Positions 23,069-34,406 of a DNA stretch of 64,000 nucleotides are shown piece by piece. Source of the stretch: Musa acuminata AAA Group (Eukaryota; Streptophyta; Magnoliopsida; Zingiberales; Musaceae); NCBI RefSeq assembly GCF_036884655.1, contig NC_088345.1, positions 35,435,001-35,499,000 of the forward strand, in the 5' to 3' direction. The notes beneath the pieces were generated by a model that worked only from the letters and a program-made list of their open reading frames with translations, was not told the origin of the DNA and did no database searches. Numbering within the stretch: position 1 is the first letter of the stretch; every line of letters begins with the position of its first letter. Position numbers and translations under genes: made by a program.

Positions 23069-23906
23069 CATTATGCTAAGAAGATCAGATGTTGCGGTAG
23101 CTCAACATGCCGATGGATTGAATAATACCTCAAAAGAGGGGATGATGCGTTGGATGAACCAATGACATGTCAAACAACATAGGTTTCGTGTTTGTAATCA
23201 TGTGTATCTAGATTGAAGTAGTTTAGATCTTAATTGAGTTAGTTTCAGGTGTAAACTCAATTAGGGGCCAAGTGGGCCCCGATCTGGGGCTAATTTGGCC
23301 CCATTGAGAGGTCTATTCAATGACCCATAGTTGGGTTAGGCGGTGGCACCGCTAGACTAGGCAGTGGAACTGCCTATGACTTAGAATGTACAAGTGTACG
23401 ATTCTAGGAGACCCGATGGTGGTACCACCAGTGTTAGGTGGTGATATCGCCTAAACTAATAGTGGTACTACCTAAATAGTCTCCTAGACTATTAGACGGT
23501 GGTACTACCCTGACTGGGTGGTGGTACCGCTAGTACACTAAGTGACAGGTGATGGTACTATCTAGTACTGACGGTGGTACTGCCGGTAACCCGAAAACCC
23601 AGGGATTTAAATTTTTGGCTCTACTTTTGAAGCCATTTGAGGCCTATAAATATCCTAGTTATTCTTACTTGGGTTAAGCAAGAAAAAGAGTAGAAAAGGG
23701 AAAAGAATTCTTATGAAAAAAAGAGTTGTAATCTCTCTTGAAGTGTAGACTCTCTTCCTCCTAGTGTTTAGAGGTCTTTCTAAGGGAGGAGTGAGCTCTT
23801 AGCGTAAAAGAGAGAGGTGGAAAGGTTCTCTCCTGGGCCTATGAAAAGGAAAAATAGTAGTAAATAGGGTAATTGATCTTCACCCATTGAAAGAAGATCG
23901 TTAGTG
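23069..23906 (+). mobile_element. Element D 5' LTR, left visible part
   Basis: Sirevirus-type LTR lacking its first ~350 bases (expected left of M). It aligns with E's LTR from the segment 'gaaccaatgacatgtc' onward, has ggtggtaccgcc motifs at 23340-23590 and a TATA box (tataaata, 23645-23652). It breaks at the tagtg TSD of E (23902-23906) and resumes at 30240. Confidence 0.85.
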
Positions 23907-25525
23907 TGTTGAATCTCAGATTTTGATGATGAAAACAATTGATAGTGTTTATGATTTGATTTGTGTTTTGAGTGACATAGAAAAATTTGATTAGGAAAGA
24001 TAATCAAAGTAGGAAGAATCATGTTGGGCTAGAGTAGAACATGTTAGAAGATTGGACGACAAGCTGGAGGATCAATCGACGTATCTATAGAAGGCTTCGG
24101 GCCATGGGTTCGGGCATAGAGCCAAAAAGAGCAGAAATTGTGCTAAGGAAATGAGAGTTGTGGAGGTCAACTGGTCGATTGGGCAATAGGCCATAAGAGA
24201 GGATGATACGTCAAAGAATCAGACGAAGCGTCAATGAACCAATGACATGTCGGACAACATTTGATTCAACCTTTATAATAATTGTCTAGATTGAAGTAGG
24301 TTTTAAGTGTGCAGGATTAATTACAATAGCGATCAAGGCATAAAATAAAATGAAGTCCCAAAATTAAGAACGAGATTTCGTTGGGAGTTCGAGAGTTCGT
24401 CGGAAGTTCTGCCGGAATTAATCGAGAAGTCTAGGAGCTTGCCAAAGAAGCTCGTCAAAACTCACCAAGAAGATCATAATGAAGTCTAGGAGCTTGCTAG
24501 GAGTCTGCTGAAAAATTGCCGAGAGATCGTCGGAAGTTCGTTGGAAGATCACTGGAAGATCGCCGGAAGCTCGTCGGAAGCTTGCCTAAAGAAACCTAGA
24601 CTTACCAAACTTATTTAGCTTAGTGTATGACTTAAAATTCATAGTTAGCACATAATTAAGTTGAAATTAGGCTAACTCAATTAGGGGCTAATTGGGCCCA
24701 AGTTTGGGCTATGTTGGGCCAAGTGAAAAGGCCCAAATAGTGGCCAAACAGGTGGAACCATCATGGTACAGTCTCCTAGACTATGTCAAGAGATGGTACC
24801 GCCGGTTTGGGCGATGGTACCACCTAGACCCAGTCTCCGAGAGACTATCAGATAGTGGTACCGCCTAAACACAATCTTCTAGGTGGTGGTACCGCTAGAC
24901 TGGGCGGTGGTACCGCCTAGTGCAAGCGATGGTACCGCCCGTACCCCGAAATCTCGGGGATTTGAATTTTGGCTCCAAGTTTTGAAGCCATTTGGGGTCT
25001 ATAAATACCCCAGCTATTCCTACATGGAGTAACAAGAAAATTGAGCAAAACTCTGTAATTCTAAAATTGTAAACCCTATTAGAAAGTTGAGTTCCCTCCT
25101 CCTAAATCTTAGAGAGAATTCTAAGGGAGGTGTGTGAGGGAAACCTTATAAAAGAGGGGTGTAAAGGTTGTCTCCTAAACCTGTGAAAATGAGAAAGTGT
25201 AAAGGGGTAGTTGATCTTTACCCGATTATAAGAAGATAATTAGCGGATGCCGATGGCCTCGATAGAAGAGGAATCAGTGGAGTGGATGTAGGTCATGACG
25301 ATCGAACCACTTTAAAACGGTTTGCATTTCTGTTTTATTGTTTATCTTCATTGCAAACTATCTTACTTGCTATACCTTCTCATTACACTCTTCTATATGC
25401 TTTTAAGTTAAACTCATATTTTTGAAATTAGTTTTTATCGTACGAAGATTTTTTAAAACCGACATGTTTTATCCGCTGAACTAATTCACCCACCCCACCC
25501 CTTTAGTGCCGACTCGATCCTAACA
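23907..25525 (+). mobile_element. Element E 5' LTR
   Basis: 1619 bp, TGTTGAATCTCAG...tcgatcctaaca. It has ggtggtaccgcc-type motifs at 24750-24945, a TATA box (tataaata) near 25002, and no 18-bp array. Confidence 0.9.
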
Positions 25526-25527
25526 GT

Positions 25528-25540
25528 TGGTATCAAAGCC
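25528..25540 (+). promoter_or_regulatory. Primer-binding site of E
   Basis: tggtatcaaagcc, two bases after the LTR. One G-to-A change from TGGTATCAGAGCC. Confidence 0.85.
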
Positions 25541-25574
25541 ACGTCTTTCTCATTTGGTTTAACACCCAAGAGAA

Positions 25575-26540
25575 ATGACTCTTTTCGGCTTTCAAGAGGG
25601 ATTTTCTATCATTCGTCGTCCTATGTTCAATAGGATGGACTATACTTATTGAAAAACTCGAATAAGAGTTTTCTTACTTTCTATAGATTTGAATTTATGG
25701 AATATTATCAAAAATGGTTTTAAAAAGTCTTCTACTCCAATGAAAGAATGGAATGATTTGGAGAAGAAAACTTTTTCTTTAAATGCTAGAGCCATGAACG
25801 CTTTATTTTGCACTTTAGATAAGAACGAATTTAATCGGGTTTCTATTTACGAAACTGCGAACAATATTTGGCACACTCTTGAAATCACACACGAAGGTAC
25901 TAATAGAGTTAAAAAATCTAAAGTCAATCTTTTGATGCGTGATTCTGAATTATTTGATATGGAACCAAGTAAGACTATTAGAAACATGTACACCCGTTTT
26001 ACGTATGTCGTCAATAGTTTAAAAGCTTTTGGTAAAAGTTTTTCGAATCTTGAACTTGTGAATAAAATTTTACGATTACTTTCTAAAAATTGGGATTCGA
26101 AAGTAATAGTAATATAAGAATCAAAGAACTTGAACCACTTTCCATTTAAAGAACTTATCGGATCTTTGATGACCTACGAAATGACTTTTGTAGCACAAAA
26201 TGAACATGAGAACTACCTTCCAAAGAACACGAAGGATTTGACACTTTGAACAATAGAATACCACTTAAGTGACAACTCAGTGATGATGATGATGACCTTG
26301 AACTTTTCACAATAAAAATTAAAAAGTTCTTAAAACACGAATAAAAAAAGTCAAAATGAACTTAAAAAGAAGAAGTTGCCAAAGAACAAGAAAGCACTTA
26401 AGGCGGCTTGGGATGAATCAAGCTCATTTGAAGATAAGGAGTAAACCAATAAGGTCAAGGTGGCGAACTACACCTTGACGGCTTTCGTCAATAAGGTAAG
26501 CGACTCAATCGAATCTCTTTTTCCTTCCCATGAAATTACT
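25575..26540 (+). pseudogene. Element E gag, damaged
   Basis: ATG at 25575 (MTLFGFQEGFS). Trp-to-stop at 25650-25652 (TGA), then open in the same frame to a stop at 26115-26117. The text is Sirevirus gag: LEKKTFSLNARAMNALFCTLDKN, IWHTLEITHEGTNRVKKSK, and a LELVNKILR segment, corresponding to copia-type gag domains (DUF4219/UBN2). Beyond 26117 the gag continues with several stops and frameshifts (KELIGSLMTYEMTF, acidic DDDD) and then stops at a (TA)n tract. Confidence 0.9.
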
Positions 26541-26559
26541 TAGTGCTTTTCATGATTAG

Positions 26560-26560
<1 letters not shown>

Positions 26561-26631
<71 letters not shown>
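26561..26631. repeat. (TA)n microsatellite
   Basis: About 35 perfect TA dinucleotides at the point where E's gag breaks off; probably marks a deletion or expansion site. Confidence 0.98.
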
Positions 26632-26635
<4 letters not shown>

Positions 26636-28653
26636 AACTTAAGCATACTTGTATGAAATCAATCACATAAAATGAAACATATAAAAAGAAAAATGTATTA
26701 TCATTGTAATTAAAATAATAAATCAAATCGCTTGTTTAAAGAAGCCTTATGTTTAATCTGTTATATTTTTTGTCATGATGATTTTGATAATAAAATTTAT
26801 TTTTTGATTTTAATCAATGATGCATGTTTTGATTTGGCATAAAAACTTGAGCATGCTTGTAAGAAATTAAATCACTTAAATTGAAACAACTAAAAAGAGG
26901 AAAGCATGTTTCTTGAAAATGATTTTGATGATTTGACGATTTGAATGAGTCTTATCTATAACATAATCTTAAATTCTCGAAATCAAAACTTGATATTTTC
27001 TTTATGTAAATCAGGATCCCTCATATTTTATTCTTGAATGACTTCCTGCCATTTACTAAAGAGAATATCTTTTTTGGAATTCATGACTTTAAATTTCTTT
27101 TGAAGATCTTTTATTATTTGATCTCCTAAGATTTCCTTTTGATTATTTAATAGGAGATTTATCAAGATGAATCCTTTACGAATTGATTTTTCTTGATATT
27201 TCATCTTTCATGTCATGATTTTCATATGATTACCTTTATATTTATGTGATGCATAAAGCATTGATGTAAGAAGGAAATGAATTTTACCATTAAAAATTCC
27301 CCTCTTCTTCTTTCTTGTTTACAATGAAAAATGGAGAAAGAAAATTGCTAGCATCTCAAGAGATTGATAAATTAATTTATATAATTTTGAATCTCTTGAA
27401 AATAATTTTAATGATTTGATGATTTGAATCTAAATGAGATTTTTTTTTCAATCGTATCATGATCTTGATTTTTTGGAATTACTTGAGATTTTTTTGAATC
27501 AAGATCCCTTTTTATACTCCTATGATTTTCTTCTCTTTGTATTTTATTTAAAGAGGAGATTTACTATATGAATCATGTCTTTTGACAGTCACATGATCTT
27601 ATCTTTCATTATATGACTTCTTTATATAATTCCTTGTATTCAAAAAGTATATCTCATCACCAATTTTTTTTTGTTATCCTTCATGTGATAATATGAAATT
27701 ATGCATGAAATACTCATGATATTATGTTGATGCATACAAATGAGAAGTTATGATCATGCATGGTATGATGTAATGTAATTTGACATTTTCATACCATCAT
27801 GATTTGAAATATTTATGATTTGGAATTATGCACGTAATACTATAAATTTTTTGATGAAATGATGTGAAAGTCAACAATTATCATTTTTTGAAATGATACC
27901 TTATGTCATTTAAGAAGGATACTTTATCTTTGTCATGATTTAAAAATTATTATAAAGAAAAAAAGACTTACAAAATTATATTCTTCCCTTCTTTTTGATA
28001 ATGACAAAGGGGGAGATAAATTTGTTGGCTTGCACATTTCAAAGATAGAAAAACTTACTTGCTTGCTTGCACATCTAAAGAGAAGCAAAATCTGTAAACG
28101 TACATATCACAAGAGAGACAAACTTGCTAGCTTACTCATCTCAAACGAGAAGCAAGAGGTATATCTTACAAATCTCAAGAGAAGCAATGTTTGTTAAGTT
28201 GCACATTTCAAGAAGATGCAAAAATAGTCTATCTTGCATATCTCAAAAGATGTAAAATTTTGCTAACTTTCATTTGTATAAAATTTGCTAGCGTGCATAC
28301 TCTAAAATGATATAAATTTGCTAGTTTGCATGTTCTAATACGATGTAACACTTGCTAAATTTGCTAGCTTACAAATTGCAAGGAGAAAAACTTGCTAGGA
28401 AGCAAAATTGCTAGCTTGCATGATAATAAAACTTGAGATTATATTTACAATGAAATGATTTGAAATTACATATCTAAATCTTGAAAGTTACACTTCTCCT
28501 TTTTGTTGATGACAAAGGGGGAGAAGTATGATAATGTTATGCAAGATTTTATGATGACATGTTGCTTGGATTTTTGAATCCAAGAGTTCTATCAATACGA
28601 TATATTGATAGGGGGAGTTAAGGTTAACTCTGTCATCAATTAGTTGTCATCAT
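26632..28653 (+). other. Element E 3' region: pol islands and degenerate repeats
   Basis: AT-rich with no ORF worth naming. 26740-26910 still resembles the GAG-pre-integrase region of A and D (text corresponding to DDFDNK and the W-H-x-x-L-x-H-A stretch), and a second partial copy lies at 26632-26700. PPT-like acaaagggggaga occurs near 28003 and 28515. About 28020-28440 holds degenerate ~35-40 bp repeats built on 'ttgctagcttgcacat' and 'agagaagcaaaa'. Confidence 0.7.
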
Positions 28654-28668
28654 AAAAACGGGGGAGAT
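28654..28668 (+). promoter_or_regulatory. Polypurine tract of E
   Basis: aaaaacgggggagat directly before the LTR start TGTTGAATC at 28669; the plus-strand primer site. Confidence 0.9.
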
Positions 28669-30234
28669 TGTTGAATCTCGGATTTTGATGATGAAACCAA
28701 TTAATAGTGTTTATGGTTTGATCTGCATTTTGAGTGACGTAGGAAGCTTCGGGCCATGGGTAGAACATGTCAGAAGATTGGACGTCGAGCTGGAGGATCG
28801 GTCGACATATCGACAGAAGGCTTCGGGCCATGGGTTCGAGCATCAAGCCAAGAAGAGTGAAAATTGTGCTAAGGAAATTTGAGTTGTAGAGGTTAACTAG
28901 GCGATTGGGCAATAGGCCGCAAGAGAGGACGATGCGCCGAAGAATCGGACGAAGCATCGATGAACGAATGACATGCCAAACAACATTTGATTCAAGCTTT
29001 GTAATAATTGTCTAGATCGAAGTAGGTTTTAAATATGCAGGATTAACTATGATTGCGATCAAGGCATAAAGAAAAATGAAGTCCCGAAGTTAAGAACGAG
29101 ATTTCGTTGGGAGCTTAAGAGTTCGTCGAAAGTCAAGACGTTTGTTAGAAGTTTTACCGAAATTGACCGAGAAGTCCAGGAGCTTGCCAACAAAGCTTAT
29201 CAAAACTTGCCAAAAAGATCGTCGTGAAGTCCAGGAGCTTGCCAGGAACTCGTTGGAACATTGCCGAGAGATCGTCGGAAGTTCGTCGGAAGATCGTTGA
29301 AATCTCACCGGAAGAAACCTAGACTTACTGGACTTATTTAGCTTGGTATATGCCTTAAAATTCATAGTTAGCACATAATTAGATTAGAATTGGGCCAACT
29401 CAATTAAGGGTCAATTAGGCCCAAGTTTGGGCTATGTTGGGCCAAGTGAAAAGGCCCAAACAATGAACAAATAGGTGGAACCGTTGTGACATAGTCTTCA
29501 AGATTGTGTCAGGCGGTGGTACCGCCCAAACAGTCTCTGAGAGACTATCAGGTGGTGGTACCACTAGTCTGGGTGTGGTACCTCCCAAACATAGTCTTCT
29601 AGGTGGTGGTACCACCCAGTGTTAGGCTACAAGCGGTGGTACTGCCCGTACCCCAAAATCTCAGGGATTTAAATTTTGGCTTTAAGTTTTGAAGTCATTT
29701 GGGGTCTATAAATACCCCAGCTATTCCTGCATGGAGTAGCAAAAAAATTGAGCAAAACTTTATGATGCTAAAATTGTAAACCCTATTAGAAAGTTGAGTT
29801 CCCTCCTTCTAAAGCTTAGAGAGAGTTCTAAGGGAGGTGTGTGAGGGAAACCTTGTAAAAGAGGGGTGTAAATATTGTCTCCTAAACTTGTGAAAAGGAG
29901 AAGGTATAAAATGATAGTTGATCTTCGCCCGATTGAAAGAATATCATTAGTGGATACTGGTGGCCTCGATGGAAGAGGAATTAGTTAAGTGGATGTAGGT
30001 CATGATGACCGAACCACTATAAAATGGTTTGTATTTATGTTTTGTTGTTTATCTTCATTACAAACTACCTTACTTACTTTACTTTCTCATTACACTCTTT
30101 TATATGCTTTCAATTTAAACTCACATTTCCGAAATCAATTTTTAGAATACAAAGATTTTTCAAAACCGATGTATTTTATTTGCTGCACTAATTTACCCCC
30201 TCCCCCCCCTCTTAGTGCTGACTCGATCCTAACA
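28669..30234 (+). mobile_element. Element E 3' LTR
   Basis: 1566 bp, homologous to the 5' LTR but with many differences, so E is an old insertion. TATA (tataaata) lies near 29705. It ends ctcgatcctaaca at 30234, followed by TSD tagtg. Part of it (29861-29915) was copied in inverted form downstream at 30348-30402. Confidence 0.92.
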
Positions 30235-30239
30235 TAGTG

Positions 30240-30673
30240 AATGTCGGTGGCCTCAATGGAAGAGGAATCGAGAGTGGACATAGGTCGGGACAACCGAACC
30301 ACTATAAAATTGATTTGCATTTACTTTATGCTTTACTTTAGGAGACAATCATTTTATACCTTCTCCTTTTCACAAGTTTAGGAGACAATCTTTACACCCC
30401 TCTTAGTGCTGACTCGATCCTAACATAGTGAATGCTGGTGGCCTCAACGGAAGAGGAATCGAGAGTAGACATAGGTCGGGACAACCGAGCCACTATAAAA
30501 TTGATTTTCATTTATATTACAAACTGATTTACTTGCTCACTACTCGTACGAATGTTTTTAAGTTAAATGCATTTTCGATATGGGTTTTATCGAATGAAGT
30601 TTCTGAATTACCATAGTTTTTACGAAATCACTAATTCACCTCCCCACTTCTTAGTGTTGTTTCAGTCCTAACA
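30240..30673 (+). mobile_element. Element D 5' LTR, right part, with local rearrangement
   Basis: Resumes D's LTR after E. Within it, 30348-30402 is an inverted copy of E's 29861-29915. It is followed by a second copy of E's LTR end (about 30401-30425), a second tagtg (30426-30430), and a second copy of the D text of 30235-30330. The true LTR end is cagtcctaaca at 30673. Confidence 0.85.
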
Positions 30674-32146
30674 ATTGGTATTAAAGCCAAATTTCTTTCA
30701 TTTGGTTTAAGAGAGATTGAATAGCTTTTGTTAGCAATCAAGAGGGTTACTCTATCACTCGTCCTCTTATGTTTAATAGGATGGATTATACATATTGGAA
30801 AACTCAAATGATGATTTTTTTAATTTCTATGAACTTTGATTTATGAAATATTATCGAATGTGATTTTCAAAAATCCTCTAGACCAATGAATAAATGGAAT
30901 GATCTAGAGAAAAAATTATTTTCCTTAAATGCTAAAGCTATGAATGCTTTATTTTATGCTTTAGACAAAAATAAGTTTAATTATATTTTATATGCAAAAA
31001 TGCGCATGATATTTGGCACACACTCAAAGTTACACATGAAGGCATAAGTAAAGTTAAAGAGTCTAAGATTAATCTTTTGGTTCATAATTATGAATTATTT
31101 GGAATGAAGCCAAGTGAAACCATTGGTGACATGTAAACCCATTTTACAGATGTTTTTAATAGTTTGAAAGCACTTAGTAAAAGTTTTACTAATCTTGAAC
31201 TTATTAATAAAATTTTATGATCTCTTCCAAAAAATTGGGATTCAAAAGTAACTGCTATTCAAGAAGCAAAGGACTTGAACTATTTTTCTCTTGAAGAACT
31301 CATAGGGTCATTAATGACCTATGAAATGACTTGCAAGGCACACGATGAACATGAGAATGACCTTCCAAAGAATATGAAGGATATTGAACTTAGAATAAAA
31401 GAATACCACTCGAGCGAAAGCTTAAGTGATGATGATGATTTTGAACTCCTCATAATAAAATTTAAAAAGTTCATAAAACAAGAATCTAAGAATAAAAATG
31501 AACTTAAAAAAGATACAATAACTTGCTATGAATGAAAAAGGCTAGGATACTTCAAAAGTGAATGTCCTATACCGAAGAAGAAAGTTCTCAAAGTGACTTG
31601 AGATGAATCGAGTGCATCCGAAGACAAGGAGCAAATTAATAAAGATGAGGTGGCAATCTATGCTCTAATGACTCTCAACAACGAGGTAAGTGACTCAAAC
31701 AAATCTTTTTTACCTTATAATGAATTATTTGATGCGTTTCATAATTTGTATGAAGAGCTTAAAATAGTTAGTAAGAAATATAAAATGTTGAAAAAGGATC
31801 ATACATCTCTCTTTAATGAATTTGATAAATTAAAAAATGAGTATGATAAATGCTTATTAACTTCTTACAGTAAGTGTGAAGAGTTAGTTTCACTTAAAAA
31901 GAAAAATATATTACTACAATAAATATTAAAAAATTTTAAAATTGGTAACAAATCATTAAACATGATTCTTACCAATAAAGGTCATGTTCGTAGAAAGGAA
32001 GGAATCAGTTTTGTGAGTAACACTCAACAAAAGTCAACTACTTTCATTAAAGGACTAACATTATATGTTCCCCCTAAGGTTAAGTGTAATTTTTATGGTA
32101 GGCATGATCATTTTGCCTATAAATGTTCATTTAAAATGTATAACTC
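30674..32146 (+). pseudogene. Element D gag, decayed
   Basis: PBS tggtattaaagcc (mutated) at about 30676-30688. The start ATG is lost (attgaa where K has gatggc). Gag text with stops continues to 31535 (SLEELIGSLMTYEMTCKAH), then a zinc knuckle with CYE*KRLGYFKSEC (one Cys codon lost to a stop). It is followed by a coiled-coil-like region (31650-31922) and a second knuckle CNFYGRHDHFAYKC (second Cys to Tyr) near 32085-32126. The frame is then broken by gypsy F. It resumes at 49384. Confidence 0.85.
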
Positions 32147-32516
32147 TGATAAGTCCCTAAGGTCTTATCATGGAAAAAATGGGAGAAAAGGGAATGATAA
32201 TGATCGCTTCAAGGGGATCGGCCTCCTTGATCGCTTCGAGGGGATCGGCCTCCTTGATCACTTCAATGAGATCGACCTCCTAGGGTTTGTCTACATATTG
32301 GAATAACATTTCATTGATTGATTGATTTAAAAGAAAGGGTTACATCACTATTTATAGAGTTTCATCTAGAGTTAACCAGGACTTGGACTCTTAATAATAA
32401 TTAAATATTAAATAAACATCTACCCGACTCTAACTGAATTAAACAGACTCAATAAACAACTAAACTAAACAGATTCAATAAACATTATTTAAAAGCTTAG
32501 AAAAAGGGTCCTAATA
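32147..32516 (-). mobile_element. Element F 3' LTR (Ty3/gypsy)
   Basis: 370 bp, homologous to 49041-49383. The plus strand starts tgataagtccctaag and ends gggtcctaata. It has three copies of a ~29-bp unit (gatcgcttcgaggggatcgg) where the 5' LTR has two, which explains most of the length difference. TSD candidates aactc (32142-32146) and ggctc (49384-49388) match at 3 of 5 bases. Confidence 0.88.
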
Positions 32517-32792
32517 ATTCCTCCCTCTTCAAATCAGCCTTGTCCTCAAGGCTGAGCAGCATCAAACTCGGGGAGCTTCTCATTTAGCACTTCAGTCATA
32601 GGCTATCTACAACGCATCACAATCCATTGATCAAGTATGGTCTCCACTTTTTAATAGTGTAAGCAACAAGTTGGTCTTTCAGTGTAGTAATCATTGTAAA
32701 AAACTCCTAGCGCTATATAATCAATTTTATCTTTAAACATTTGCTATCACAAGTAAAAATCCATCCATCAGCAATCTTTACTTCGAATCTAT
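32517..32792 (-). pseudogene. Element F: protease remnant joined to pol C-terminus
   Basis: Next to the LTR is the PPT (gaagagggaggaat on the minus strand, 32517-32530). Before it, in minus sense, are the end of a gypsy polyprotein (PMTEVLNEKLPEFDAA-like text) and, nearer G, protease-like text (FEVKIADGWIFTC). The protease text continues from the other side of G at 46575. All of RT to integrase is deleted between these pieces. Confidence 0.7.
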
Positions 32793-34392
32793 TGCTAGTC
32801 ATAGGTGCCCAACAAGTCAATCACGTGAGTGATGGCACGTGTGACTTCATACAGAATCTTTTTTGCTTATTATATTTTGGCATATATTACTTCATAACTA
32901 TTGCATATGTGTATATATATATTGTGATGTCCTTGGATTTGTGCAATGGGAATCGGATCGTGATGAGATCACGATAATGAGATCGATTCACCTTTAAACA
33001 CATATCCTAAATAATCCTGGTCATAGGTTACTCGAGAGGGACATCGTGATAACCGGACAGATTGGTGTGCTGTATACCCGTCCATATGATGGATGCAGTT
33101 GGTCTCATAGCTACTCGTGTAGGGACACTAGGGATATAGTACAGGTACTCATTGGAGAATGAGTTCACTGATTGATCCGCTTACGGAATGCTGGATGGTT
33201 GATGATGCCTTATTGTCAGACAATGATTCCATAGTCCTAATAGTGTATCTGGTCCTTAGACTTAAGACACCAAGGATGTCCTGTATGAGTGCTCCACTCT
33301 TTGATACCAGACTTATAGGTTTGGCTGTCCCAGATCTAGTACAACTGGTCATTGGAAGTCGTAGTCGACCTTACGAGGGCTATTGAGTGTCGATAGAGGA
33401 TCATCCACTCTCAGCGTCATGAGAGGAATATCCCATGTGTTCTTGCTCAGACAAATCCCTAGCCAAGGTCATTCGAGTTGAGAGAGAAAGAGTTCTCTCG
33501 GAGAATCCGATTAGAGCGAGACTCGAGTATAAACCATATGGGTCTGACAACACCATGCTTGATATACGGTCTCTGGGATATTAGAGGGATGAGGGATTAT
33601 AGGTACACGATAACTAAGGACAGACAGGTCCAATGGATTAGATTCCCCTGTATCGTTTGGGGACTACGGCGTAGTGGCCTAGTACGTCCGTAGTCGATGA
33701 GTTGAGTGAATTATTACAGAGATAATAATTCACTGAGTTAGAAGGAGTTCTGACAGGTATGACTCTGCCAGCTCGATATTGGGCCTAGAGGGTCACACAC
33801 ATATGGTAGGCATTGCGATGAGTAGAGGTTCAGATATGAGATATTCGACGGAGCCCTTGTCTTATTGGATATCCAATAATCCCCTGAATTATTAGATCCC
33901 ATGGACGAGATCCAATAAGAGCCCATGAGAGATTATTGGATAGAGATCCATTAATCTAAAAGGCTTGGGTTATTGGATGCAGATCCAATACCTACTAGGG
34001 GAGGATCCATTAGGGTTTGATAGGGGACCTCTATAAATAGGAGGGATTCAGAGCCTCATAGGTTAGAGCCTTTGCTTGCCTTTCTTATTCTCCTCTCCCT
34101 CTCCACCTTAAAGCAGGCCTAGAGTTTTGAGGAGCGTCGTCGCAACCCTGCTGTGTGGATCACCGCTAGAGAGGAGGACGCTTGACCTCCTTCACCCTCT
34201 CCTAAGGATCTGCAAAGAAACAAGGATATACGATCTCCTTAGGTAACACAATCTACTCTATACGCAATTTTAAGTTTCGCGGATTTTGTGCACCAATCTT
34301 CGCACGACGACGAACATCTCTTTGGGAATCGAGGATTTTGTTTTCTTGGTCTTCCGCTGCGCATGTGATGTCACCCCTAAGATTTCCCAATA
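32793..34392 (+). mobile_element. Element G 5' LTR (Angela)
   Basis: 1600 bp, starts tgctagtcataggtgcc and ends gatttcccaata (CA changed to TA). It has a TATA box (tataaata, 34032-34039) and a (TA)n-like stretch near 32910-32922. It is preceded by the TSD tctat (32788-32792), whose partner follows the 3' LTR remnant at 46570-46574. Confidence 0.92.
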
Positions 34393-34393
34393 G

Positions 34394-34406
34394 TGGTATC
34401 AGAGCC
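34394..34406 (+). promoter_or_regulatory. Primer-binding site of G
   Basis: tggtatcagagcc, one base after the LTR; perfect initiator-Met type. Confidence 0.95.

Larger units (their letters stand above)
23907..30234 (+). mobile_element. Element E: Sirevirus-type element with pol largely deleted, nested in D's LTR
   Basis: 6328 bp with 5' LTR 23907-25525, PBS, damaged gag, almost no pol, a long 3' region, PPT and 3' LTR 28669-30234. It is flanked by a perfect tagtg TSD (23902-23906, 30235-30239), so both ends are original. Nearly all of pol is missing between about 26540 and 26640 and further on; only islands remain. Confidence 0.95.
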
